From a virus, in IMG/VR virus record IMGVR_UViG_3300045999_003525, positions 1 through 29,749 of that record: DNA of 29,749 bases; one strand, 5' to 3'. Made by a program: the position numbers and the translations under genes. The notes under the pieces are model-generated. The model was not told the origin of the DNA. It made no database searches and worked only from the letters and a program-made list of their open reading frames with translations. How positions within the stretch are numbered: the stretch's first letter is position 1; each line of letters starts with the position of its first letter. Shown here piece by piece: positions 15,337 to 22,469 of the stretch.

Positions 15337-15367
15337 GGGGGAAGATAATACTTCCCCTATTCTTTAT
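15337..15367 (+). terminator. Rho-independent terminator-like hairpin after the MoxR gene
   Basis: GGGGAAG (15338-15344) pairs with CTTCCCC (15351-15357) around an ATAATA loop, followed by the T-rich tract TATTCTTTAT. It sits in the 98-bp gap between the MoxR gene and the next gene. An ATG at 15335 lies just in front of the stem and is probably not a start codon. Bases 15279-15334 hold no other recognisable signal. Confidence 0.72.
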
Positions 15368-15376
15368 AAGACAATT

Positions 15377-16627
15377 ATGGAAAAATACGTTCATATAGAA
15401 TTACATGGTGATAATGACCATAGTCATATTACTGGATTCAATGTAAAAATTATAGAAGGATTAGGAACAGATGTTCCGGATTTTGTAAATTCAAAAGGAT
15501 ATGTTCCTAAACAAGGAGACATGATATATTTATTACCTGGCGTAAATATTCCGCGGGTAAAACTAAAAGATTTAGCTTTAAATCTTGGTATTAGAGTTGT
15601 CAGAGATCCAGAGAAAGCCAATATTATATTCAGTGGTAAGAGCAGTATGGGCAAGATGACAGGTTCTAATTGGTATTATATTGCAGATGCAGAACTTATT
15701 CTTAATCGTGTCAAAGAAATTTGTGATGACGGGTATTATATTGAAAAATTAGAAACAGCTATTGCTGCATCAGGTGCTACTAAAATTTGTTCAGATTGGT
15801 CAGACATGAGAAATTGTTTAGCAAAAGATTATAATCACTATGAAAGTGGTTATATCTATGCTATTGAAGAAGACCATGCAGATGTATATAATGCAATGCA
15901 GGGTAAACCAATTTATAATGAGACAGAGTTAATTACTAATATCAATGGTGATGACTCTACTATAATAGATGAAGAGGTTTTTCAGCAATTGAAAAATATG
16001 TTTGAGAGCTCAGATAGTGACAATCATATTTTAGCTATGGAGATTATGGCAAACTCTCATTATGAAAAAAGTGTTCTTTATTTGCAAATGCTATTGAGTA
16101 ATTATTCTTATCAGATCAGTAACTCTCATACTAAGAATCATGTGAACTTTAAATCAATGCTTAGTTATTTTAATTGGGTTCCAAGAAATATTGGTAACAG
16201 AAATGCAGAGAAGATTGTTGAGATCATTGATGAGAAAGGTTTACTTACTGTAGATATGATAAAGAGATTGTATAAAGAATATACTCATTCTATTCATGGG
16301 AATATTAATTATAGTGATGTATTTGAGGCTAAAGAGATTACTATCAAACAAGAGTATCTTGATAAGCTTAATCTATCTTCTCTAAATTTAATTAATCCTG
16401 AGCCTGAAGAAAATCTTGAGGTCACAGATCCGGTGGATGAAATAGTTACAGATGAACTTATAGAAGCTGCATTAACTAATATTAACCGCAATGAACTCAA
16501 GTCAGAGTTAATAACTCTTGAAGAAGAAATATTAGCTGAAAAAGATTTGGCCACTTATAAAGAAGAAGAATCAAATAACAATCAAATAGAAGAAAGTAAT
16601 GGCGGGAATGACCTTGACTGGTTCTGA
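15377..16627 (+). CDS. Hypothetical protein (416 aa) with acidic aromatic C-terminus
   Basis: I do not recognise this protein. I start it at ATG 15377 rather than 15335, because the earlier ATG belongs to a hairpin terminator. Residues about 40-95 (LPGVNIPRVKLKDLALNLGIRVV, then ANIIFSGKSS) weakly recall a BRCT-type fold, but key residues cannot be confirmed. The middle is helical, with aromatic patches such as SMLSYFNWVPRN. The last 80 residues are Glu/Asn-rich and disordered-looking, ending NDLDWF, similar in kind to acidic tails of single-strand binding proteins. It overlaps the following nuclease gene by 29 bases, suggesting that the two act together. Confidence 0.65.
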   Translation: MEKYVHIELHGDNDHSHITGFNVKIIEGLGTDVPDFVNSKGYVPKQGDMIYLLPGVNIPRVKLKDLALNLGIRVVRDPEKANIIFSGKSSMGKMTGSNWYYIADAELILNRVKEICDDGYYIEKLETAIAASGATKICSDWSDMRNCLAKDYNHYESGYIYAIEEDHADVYNAMQGKPIYNETELITNINGDDSTIIDEEVFQQLKNMFESSDSDNHILAMEIMANSHYEKSVLYLQMLLSNYSYQISNSHTKNHVNFKSMLSYFNWVPRNIGNRNAEKIVEIIDEKGLLTVDMIKRLYKEYTHSIHGNINYSDVFEAKEITIKQEYLDKLNLSSLNLINPEPEENLEVTDPVDEIVTDELIEAALTNINRNELKSELITLEEEILAEKDLATYKEEESNNNQIEESNGGNDLDWF

Positions 16628-17618
16628 GGAACTAGAGAAGTTTTATAAAGAGAAGTTTTATTTCAGCTATAGTAGTCTGAGTAAACTTCTTTATTCTCCC
16701 GTGGCATTTTATAATCATTATGTGCTCAAACAAAAAGAAGACATTGTGGGACCCCATCTGGTAGCAGGTAGGGTTCTGCACTGTCTCTTATTTGAAGAGG
16801 ACAAGTATGATGATTATTTTACAAGCCTTCCGGGAAAACTACCAACTGATAGTCAGAAAAAAATTATTGATAATATTTTCAAGATACACTTGTCAGTAGA
16901 AAATAATACATTATCTTTGGAAGACTATTCAGCAGATATACTCACAGAGCTACTTACAGCTAATCTTTATCAGACACTCAAGACAGACCAACAGAGACTT
17001 GATAAAATACTCACAGAAGAAAACAAAAATTACTTTCAGTTCTTAAAAGAAAGTCAAGACAAACTAGTAGTTGATGAACCTACTCTAAGTGGCTGTAGAG
17101 AAGGTGTTATTGTTCTAAAATCCAATCCGGAAATTAGACAGCTACTACAACTTGACAGGACAGAGGAAGATACTCATCTAGAAGTTTACAGTGAGTTGCT
17201 TGTAAATATAGATGTAGATTATCTACCTTATGGTTTTAAGGGAATTATAGATAATCTTGTGATAGATAAACAATCTAAGACAGTCTTTATTAATGACCTT
17301 AAGACAACGGGTAAATCTCTTTTAGAATTCCCGGACTCTGTGCAGTATTATAAGTATTGGTTACAAGCCGTGGTATATGAGAAACTTGTGTTTCATAAAT
17401 TTCTAAAAGACTTACCTGATTTGGATGAGTGGAAATTGTATTTTACATTTATTGTAATAGACAAATACAACCAAGCTTATCCATTCCAAGTCTCAGGAGA
17501 GACAATGGCCATATGGCAACAAGACTTTGATGAAGTAATGGATATGGCAAAGTATCATTATGAAAGCAAAGACTTTACACTGCCATATGATTTAATTATG
17601 GGTAATGTAAAATTGTAA
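16599..17618 (+). CDS. PD-(D/E)XK nuclease, RecE/Cas4-like (DUF3799 type)
   Basis: This 339-aa protein probably degrades or cuts DNA as part of recombination. Family features are an N-terminal helix that begins SYSSLSKLLYSPVAFYNHY, and GRVLHCLLFEE with His61. The catalytic set is Asp218 (FKGIIDNLVID), D233-L-K235 (INDLKTT) and Gln256 (YWLQAVVY). This is the layout of phage exonucleases of the PDDEXK DUF3799 or RecE group. No iron-sulfur cysteine cluster is visible, unlike typical Cas4. Its start lies inside the end of the 416-aa gene. Together with the Sak4-like ATPase and single-strand binding protein it would complete a recombination system. Confidence 0.83.
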   Translation: MAGMTLTGSEELEKFYKEKFYFSYSSLSKLLYSPVAFYNHYVLKQKEDIVGPHLVAGRVLHCLLFEEDKYDDYFTSLPGKLPTDSQKKIIDNIFKIHLSVENNTLSLEDYSADILTELLTANLYQTLKTDQQRLDKILTEENKNYFQFLKESQDKLVVDEPTLSGCREGVIVLKSNPEIRQLLQLDRTEEDTHLEVYSELLVNIDVDYLPYGFKGIIDNLVIDKQSKTVFINDLKTTGKSLLEFPDSVQYYKYWLQAVVYEKLVFHKFLKDLPDLDEWKLYFTFIVIDKYNQAYPFQVSGETMAIWQQDFDEVMDMAKYHYESKDFTLPYDLIMGNVKL

Positions 17619-17621
17619 ATT

Positions 17622-18188
17622 ATGGTAATTAATGCACTGTATAATAAATACTTTCAAAAGTCCAAGATATTTTTATATCCGCTCTTGGGCATTAAAAGGG
17701 GGACAAGTGTAACTCCAGATGAAACATACATCAGCTGGAATGGAAAATACTCTCCCGAGGATTTAAAGTTGGTGTGCATGTATAAAACAAGAAAAGATGA
17801 TGAGTATAAAAACTTTGAAACTAATGTTTTATTAAAGCACTCAAGATTATATGATTACGTAAAAGTAAATGAAAATAGCAGTGTATTTATATTTGATTTT
17901 TCAGATCACAAAGACAATTGGCAAATGTTTATTGAAGGAAAATTCAGTAAGTTTGACAATAAAATTAAAAACAAAATTCTAGATTTCTTTGAGAAGAATA
18001 GTGGAAACTATGTATATGTGCATAGCTTTTTGTACCCAAACAAGTGGTATGATAGATATGCAGAGCTGTTGGGTGTTGAACCAAATTTGCTAAAAGAAGT
18101 GGGTGAATTGTGTACTAAAACTGATATTGATAAAGAAAGTTTATTAATTCAGGTAGCAGATTTGGAAAATATAAGAATTCTAGAGTAA
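17622..18188 (+). CDS. Conserved phage hypothetical protein (188 aa)
   Basis: The protein starts VINALYNKYFQKSKIFLYPLLGIKRGTSVTP, then ETYISWNGKYSPEDLKLVCMY, and later contains FIFDFSDHKDNWQMFIEGKFSKF. I remember this pattern from crAss-like and related Bacteroidota phages as a conserved protein without known function. The fold is probably mixed alpha and beta and cytoplasmic. It begins three bases after the nuclease stop, so it is in the same transcript. A promoter for the next gene overlaps its end. Confidence 0.7.
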   Translation: MVINALYNKYFQKSKIFLYPLLGIKRGTSVTPDETYISWNGKYSPEDLKLVCMYKTRKDDEYKNFETNVLLKHSRLYDYVKVNENSSVFIFDFSDHKDNWQMFIEGKFSKFDNKIKNKILDFFEKNSGNYVYVHSFLYPNKWYDRYAELLGVEPNLLKEVGELCTKTDIDKESLLIQVADLENIRILE

Positions 18189-18193
18189 ATTTG
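18161..18193 (+). promoter_or_regulatory. Candidate Bacteroidota-type promoter (TTTG ... TAAATTTG)
   Basis: TTTG at 18161-18164 and TAAATTTG at 18186-18193 are separated by 21 bases, within the spacing usually described for the -33 and -7 elements of Bacteroidota primary sigma-factor promoters (TTTG and TAnnTTTG). Transcription would begin around 18200, about 15 bases before the gene at 18216, which also has a strong A-rich leader. Confidence 0.5.
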
Positions 18194-18215
18194 TAATAAT
18201 TAAAAAACCAAAAAA

Positions 18216-18578
18216 ATGAGTGAAAAATCAATGATGCTAGTTCAATCAAGCTGGCAAGAAAACCAAACCTTTAGACTTATTCCTATCACGGATAACTGTC
18301 CTTATGTAGAATGTATCTTTGACCCGGGTACAAAAGTATTTGTTATTATCTCTAAAACTACAAAGCAGAGTTTACACATGCTTCCTAAGTTAGATGATTA
18401 CGGACAAGTAATTACCGGAACAAAAGGAACTAAACAAGACAGACATAAGATTGAAGTATTTCAGGAGTTCTATATTGAGAATGCTGAAGCTATCACAGAG
18501 ATAGTAGAGCACTTTGCAATTAACGCCAAGAAATTTAACTACAAGTCTTTCATGACTGAAGAAACAAAATCTAAGTAA
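18216..18578 (+). CDS. Conserved phage hypothetical protein (120 aa)
   Basis: This 120-aa protein has a beta-rich first half (FRLIPITDNCPYVECIFDPG, KVFVIISK) and a helical end (AEAITEIVEHFAINAKKFN). The central segment HMLPKLDDYGQVITGTKG is distinctive. I recall relatives in phages of Bacteroidota, but no function. A candidate host-type promoter (18161-18193) and a strongly A-rich leader lie directly upstream and a good hairpin terminator directly downstream, so it may be transcribed and translated strongly as its own short unit. That suggests a protein needed in quantity. Confidence 0.7.
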   Translation: MSEKSMMLVQSSWQENQTFRLIPITDNCPYVECIFDPGTKVFVIISKTTKQSLHMLPKLDDYGQVITGTKGTKQDRHKIEVFQEFYIENAEAITEIVEHFAINAKKFNYKSFMTEETKSK

Positions 18579-18589
18579 TTTAGGTCGCT

Positions 18590-18619
18590 ATGGGGTGGCT
18601 TAGGTTGCCCCATTTTTTT
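18590..18619 (+). terminator. Rho-independent terminator with TTAG loop
   Basis: ATGGGGTGGC (18590-18599) pairs with GTTGCCCCAT (18604-18613), including three G-T wobbles, around a TTAG loop, followed by seven T. It ends the transcript before the DNA polymerase gene. Its inner stem and loop closely match the hairpin at 21827-21850. Confidence 0.85.
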
Positions 18620-18650
18620 ATACACGGGGAAACAGCTTAACTGAATTATT

Positions 18651-20549
18651 ATGAGACAGCACTATGTAATGGACTATGAAACTTTATGCTCTTGTTTCAT
18701 AGCAGTCTTTGAGGGAGTAAAATCTGAAGAGCCAATAATCTTTACTATTCACGAAAGCAAGAATGAGATTCTAGAACTGGTAACTTTTCTAGAAAGGAAC
18801 ATTGCTTATGATGAATGGCATGTAAGTTTTAATGGTCTTGGATTTGATAGCCAAATCACTGAGCACATCTTAAGAAATAAAGAGCAGCTTCTTGAGCAAT
18901 CTGGTGATACTATTGCTAGATTCATCTATAGAAAAGCACAAGATGTAATTAATAGAAGTAACAATGGTGAGTTCCAGGAGTATTCTCCCAGGGACCTAAG
19001 CATCAGACAACTTGATGTATTTAAACTAAACCATTGGGACAACAATGCAAAAAGATCTAGCTTAAAGTGGATACAGTATACTATGGACTGGCACAACATT
19101 ATTGATATGCCTATCCATCATACTACTGAAGTTACTACAGAACAAATACCTGAGATAATCAGATACTGTATTAATGATGTTAAATCTACTAAGCAGATCA
19201 TGTTTCTGTGTAAAGATCAGATAGATCTACGGAGACAACTAACAGATGAGTATGGAATAGATCTATACTCAGCATCTGAACCAAGAATATCTAAAGAGTT
19301 GTTTTTATTGTTCCTTAGTAAGCAAACTGGAATCAAGAAATATGAGCTCAGACAGATGAGAACTAATAGGTTAAAGATCACAGTCCGTGATATTATACTA
19401 CCTTATATAGAATTTAAGACAGCTACTTTTCAAAATCTTTTGAAGAAGTTTCAGGATGTGGTTATATATCCGGGTGAAACAAAAGGTGGCTTTAAATATT
19501 CTGTAAGGTATAAAGGTGTACAGACAGACTTTGGTCTTGGTGGTGTTCATGGTGCACGCTCTACTAAAGTATATGAAGCTAATCAGGAGATGATAATAAT
19601 GACGTCTGACGTTACTAGTTTCTATCCTAATCTAGCTATTAGAAATAAGTGGGCTCCTGCACATTTACCTAAAGAAGAATTTTGTAATCTGTATGAATGG
19701 TTCTTTGAGGAAAGGAAAAAGATTCCTAAGAAAGACCCGAAGAATTATGTGTACAAGATTATCTTGAATTCAACCTATGGTTTATCTAATGATGAGAACA
19801 GTTTCTTGTATGACCCAGAGTTTACTATGAGAATCACTATCAATGGTCAGCTTAGTCTTACTATGTTGTATGAGATGATTTGTGAAGAGATTCCAAATGC
19901 TTTACCACTTATGCAAAACACAGATGGTTTGGAGACAATGATCCCTAAACAGTATGAAGATAAGTATATGGAAATCTGCAGAAGATGGGAGAAGCTAACC
20001 AATCTACAGCTAGAACATGATAAGTATTCTAAGATTATCCTAGGTGATGTGAATAATTACATTGCTATTACAGAAGATGGTAAATCTAAATGTAAGGGTA
20101 GGTTTGAGTTTGCTAATCTTGCTATGCATAAGAACAAGAGTTTTCTTGTAATTCCTAAAGCTATACATGCTTATTTTGTAGATGGTATCAAGCCTGAAGA
20201 CTTTATTAAATCTAACACAAATATATTTGACTTCTGTGGTGGTGTAAAAATCAAGGGAGACTGGAATTTTTATGAGCACAAGGTGGTTAGTGGAGAGTAT
20301 TTAATTGAAAAAGTACAACATACTATCAGATATTTTATATCTAACACGGGTAGTAAAGTGATTAAGAAGAACAATACTGACAATAGAGAAATACAAATTG
20401 AGGCTGGCAAATGGTTGCAGACTCTAATGATAGACTATAAGGAAAAACCTTTTAGTGAATATGATATTAATTATGATTATTATTTGGACAAGATCAATAA
20501 GGAGATCCGTGATCTTGAACCTATTGTAACACAACTTAGTTTATTTTAA
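18651..20549 (+). CDS. Family B DNA polymerase with 3'-5' exonuclease
   Basis: This 632-aa enzyme should replicate the phage genome and proofread. The exonuclease motifs are D8-Y-E10 (Exo I), F60-N-G with Asp66 (Exo II), and Y172-CIND176 (Exo III). The polymerase motifs are D320-V-T-S-F-Y-P (motif A), K369-IILNSTYG (motif B), and a motif C that reads QNTDG, with Asp425 kept but the first Asp of the usual DTD replaced by Asn423. The last five residues, QLSLF, equal the bacterial beta-clamp binding consensus. The gene lies between a terminator and the DUF932-like gene, from which it is separated by two bases. It is short for the family. Confidence 0.92.
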   Translation: MRQHYVMDYETLCSCFIAVFEGVKSEEPIIFTIHESKNEILELVTFLERNIAYDEWHVSFNGLGFDSQITEHILRNKEQLLEQSGDTIARFIYRKAQDVINRSNNGEFQEYSPRDLSIRQLDVFKLNHWDNNAKRSSLKWIQYTMDWHNIIDMPIHHTTEVTTEQIPEIIRYCINDVKSTKQIMFLCKDQIDLRRQLTDEYGIDLYSASEPRISKELFLLFLSKQTGIKKYELRQMRTNRLKITVRDIILPYIEFKTATFQNLLKKFQDVVIYPGETKGGFKYSVRYKGVQTDFGLGGVHGARSTKVYEANQEMIIMTSDVTSFYPNLAIRNKWAPAHLPKEEFCNLYEWFFEERKKIPKKDPKNYVYKIILNSTYGLSNDENSFLYDPEFTMRITINGQLSLTMLYEMICEEIPNALPLMQNTDGLETMIPKQYEDKYMEICRRWEKLTNLQLEHDKYSKIILGDVNNYIAITEDGKSKCKGRFEFANLAMHKNKSFLVIPKAIHAYFVDGIKPEDFIKSNTNIFDFCGGVKIKGDWNFYEHKVVSGEYLIEKVQHTIRYFISNTGSKVIKKNNTDNREIQIEAGKWLQTLMIDYKEKPFSEYDINYDYYLDKINKEIRDLEPIVTQLSLF

Positions 20550-20551
20550 TT

Positions 20552-21787
20552 ATGCCAAAGAAAATTGCTGAATGTACAAAGGCGCACTTAGTTAGTGTGC
20601 CTTTACCAAATCATGGTGCTACTTATACTGTAATTAGTCACCAATCTGTAATGGATTATGTATATACTGAGCTTGCTGCTGCAGGCTTTGGAGTTGTTAG
20701 TGAGGAGTACAGATGTACTGCTGACGGACAAATTGCTCATGGGATTTACAAGTTGAATTTCAACAATGATCCTGAGCTATCAATGATGTTTGCATGGACA
20801 AACAGTTATAACAAACAAGTAAGATTTAAATGTGGTGTGGGTGGCTATATCAACCTAACTGGTACTACTATGGTATGTGGAGATATGGGAAGCTGGGCCA
20901 GAAAACATACTGGTACTGCTGATGAAGAGACAGTTAAAACCATACAAGAGCAAATAGCTAATGCACACATGTATTATAATCAGCTATGTTCTGACAAAGA
21001 ATCTATGAAAGGTATTACTCTAAACAAGAGAAAACAAGCTCAGCTACTAGGTATCCTATTTGCGGAGTATCAGATTCTTACTACAGAGCAGTCTAGCATT
21101 GTAAGACAACAAATGGATAGACCAAGTCATGTTTATGCAGATAGCAATAGCTTATGGGCGTTTTATAATTATGTGACTATTGCATTACAGCATTCACATC
21201 CTAAGACTTGGATGGAAGATCAACGTGTCTTGCATTATTTCATCTCTACTGTAAATAATTTTCAGCAGTGCAATGCACCTGCACAGGTAGTTCCTGCAGT
21301 TGCACCTCAAGAGGAAGAAGTTATTGAAGCTATAGAAGCTTTTGTTGACCCTAATCAGATAACAATCTTTGATGTTATAGCTGAAGAAGAGGCAAAAGAA
21401 GCTGAGGCAACTCAAATAACTTATACTGACCCTGCTGGCAATACTTTTGAATCAATAGATTTTCACAATGAAGTTGTTAATAACTACACTGAAGATCCAG
21501 AAGATGAAGAAGATCTAAATGATTGGATGAATCTACCACTAGAATCAGATGATGCAGATAATGCACCTATGTATATTCCAGATGAGAATCAAGAGTATAC
21601 AGGTGAGAACGCTTCTCATATGAGTTTGGAAGTTTCTCCTGAAGAAAGAGATAAAGCAGAACTGGATATCATAAATGCTGAAGAAGCTAAAGAATATCAA
21701 GAAGATGCAGTAAGAGCTGCTAACTTTGATGATTTAATTTTTAACATTAATGATGAAGAAGATGATGATACATCTGACTTCTTCTAA
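20552..21787 (+). CDS. DUF932-like phage/plasmid protein with long acidic tail
   Basis: Residues about 1-245 resemble DUF932, a family common in phages and plasmids: HLVSVPLPNHGATYTVISHQ, then FAWTNSYNKQVRFKCGVGGY, MVCGDMGSWARKHTG, and LWAFYNYVTIALQHSHPKTW. The function of DUF932 is not firmly known. Residues about 250-411 are a long Glu/Asp-rich, probably disordered region ending EEDDDTSDFF. Such a tail can mimic DNA or recruit partners. The gene starts two bases after the polymerase stop, so the two are likely made together, and a terminator follows. The domain call is from memory and moderate. Confidence 0.62.
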   Translation: MPKKIAECTKAHLVSVPLPNHGATYTVISHQSVMDYVYTELAAAGFGVVSEEYRCTADGQIAHGIYKLNFNNDPELSMMFAWTNSYNKQVRFKCGVGGYINLTGTTMVCGDMGSWARKHTGTADEETVKTIQEQIANAHMYYNQLCSDKESMKGITLNKRKQAQLLGILFAEYQILTTEQSSIVRQQMDRPSHVYADSNSLWAFYNYVTIALQHSHPKTWMEDQRVLHYFISTVNNFQQCNAPAQVVPAVAPQEEEVIEAIEAFVDPNQITIFDVIAEEEAKEAEATQITYTDPAGNTFESIDFHNEVVNNYTEDPEDEEDLNDWMNLPLESDDADNAPMYIPDENQEYTGENASHMSLEVSPEERDKAELDIINAEEAKEYQEDAVRAANFDDLIFNINDEEDDDTSDFF

Positions 21788-21826
21788 AGATACCTGTATG
21801 GGTAAATAAACAACAACGAAAAGATG

Positions 21827-21864
21827 GGGGAATGGCTTAGGCTGTTCCCCTATTTTTTTTTTTT
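21827..21864 (+). terminator. Rho-independent terminator with TTAG loop and long T-run
   Basis: GGGGAATGGC (21827-21836) pairs with GCTGTTCCCC (21841-21850) around TTAG, with two wobble pairs. It is followed by TA and a run of twelve T. This is the strongest terminator in the window and separates the polymerase/DUF932-like unit from the MazG-like gene. Loop and inner stem match the hairpin at 18590-18613. Confidence 0.88.
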
Positions 21865-21875
21865 AATTTTACAAC

Positions 21876-22286
21876 ATGAAAGAACAATTAAAAGCAGTGG
21901 CAGAGTTCCACATAGCATTCAAACAAAAAGATGGTAAGTGGCCACAACCACTTGAGCAGAGTGAGTATGTGTTAAGACATGCTCTAATGAAAGAAGAGAA
22001 TGATGAATACCTAGAGGCTTGTGAGAAGAACTCTCTTGTAGAAATAGCAGATGCTCTTGGAGATCAGTTATATATTCTCTGTGGTACTATTCTAAAACAT
22101 GGTATGCAAGATGTAATAATAGATGTATTTAATGAGATACAAGCTAGTAACATGAGTAAATTAGGTGATGATGGTAAGCCTGTGCTTAGAGAAGATGGAA
22201 AAATACTTAAGGGTCCTGGTTATTTCAGACCAAATCTTAGTAAATTTATAAACCAATCATATGAAGAAAAAGAAAATGAAAATTGA
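21876..22286 (+). CDS. MazG-like nucleotide pyrophosphohydrolase
   Basis: All-alpha NTP pyrophosphohydrolases convert nucleoside triphosphates to monophosphates and can cleanse pools of non-canonical nucleotides. This 136-aa protein has the family metal site: E40-E41-x2-E44 (MKEENDEYLEA) and E56-x2-D59 with Asp63 (VEIADALGDQLY). The following EIQASNMSK, then GKPVLREDGKILKGPGYFRP, is the usual C-terminal pattern in phage members. It follows a strong terminator, so it probably has its own promoter, which I could not find. Substrate preference is unknown; dUTP or modified nucleotides would fit beside a uracil-DNA glycosylase. Confidence 0.85.
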   Translation: MKEQLKAVAEFHIAFKQKDGKWPQPLEQSEYVLRHALMKEENDEYLEACEKNSLVEIADALGDQLYILCGTILKHGMQDVIIDVFNEIQASNMSKLGDDGKPVLREDGKILKGPGYFRPNLSKFINQSYEEKENEN

Positions 22287-22452
22287 ATTCAACGGTCAGG
22301 AGTTATATATCAACTTTGTTTCAGAAGATAATAACTATGTTATTGTAAGTAAAAACAAAGAAGGTACACTTGGTAAGTTTAAACTTGATACAAGTGAACT
22401 TGTAGGAGTTGATGTAAGTAAACTTAAAAAAGTTAAAAAGGGGAAGAGATAA
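22261..22452 (+). CDS. Small basic hypothetical protein (63 aa)
   Basis: This 63-aa protein is rich in lysine (MKKKKMKIEF at the start, KLKKVKKGKR at the end) and looks beta-stranded in between (ELYINFVSEDNNYVIVSKN). It overlaps the MazG-like gene by 26 bases at ATG 22261; ATG 22276 is an alternative start. Its last codons and stop lie within a hairpin terminator, so gene end and transcript end coincide. It is unrecognised; the basic character would suit nucleic-acid binding. Confidence 0.6.
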   Translation: MKKKKMKIEFNGQELYINFVSEDNNYVIVSKNKEGTLGKFKLDTSELVGVDVSKLKKVKKGKR

Positions 22453-22469
22453 TCTTCCCCTTATTTTTT
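22438..22469. terminator. Bidirectional terminator at the convergent junction
   Basis: AAGGGGAAGA (22438-22447) pairs with TCTTCCCCTT (22453-22462) around a five-base loop, giving a perfect 10-bp stem. On the plus strand it is followed by ATTTTTTT; on the minus strand the other side reads TTTTTAAC and then TTTTTT. It could therefore stop both the replication block and the minus-strand giant gene. The stop codon of the 63-aa gene is in the loop. Confidence 0.85.
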
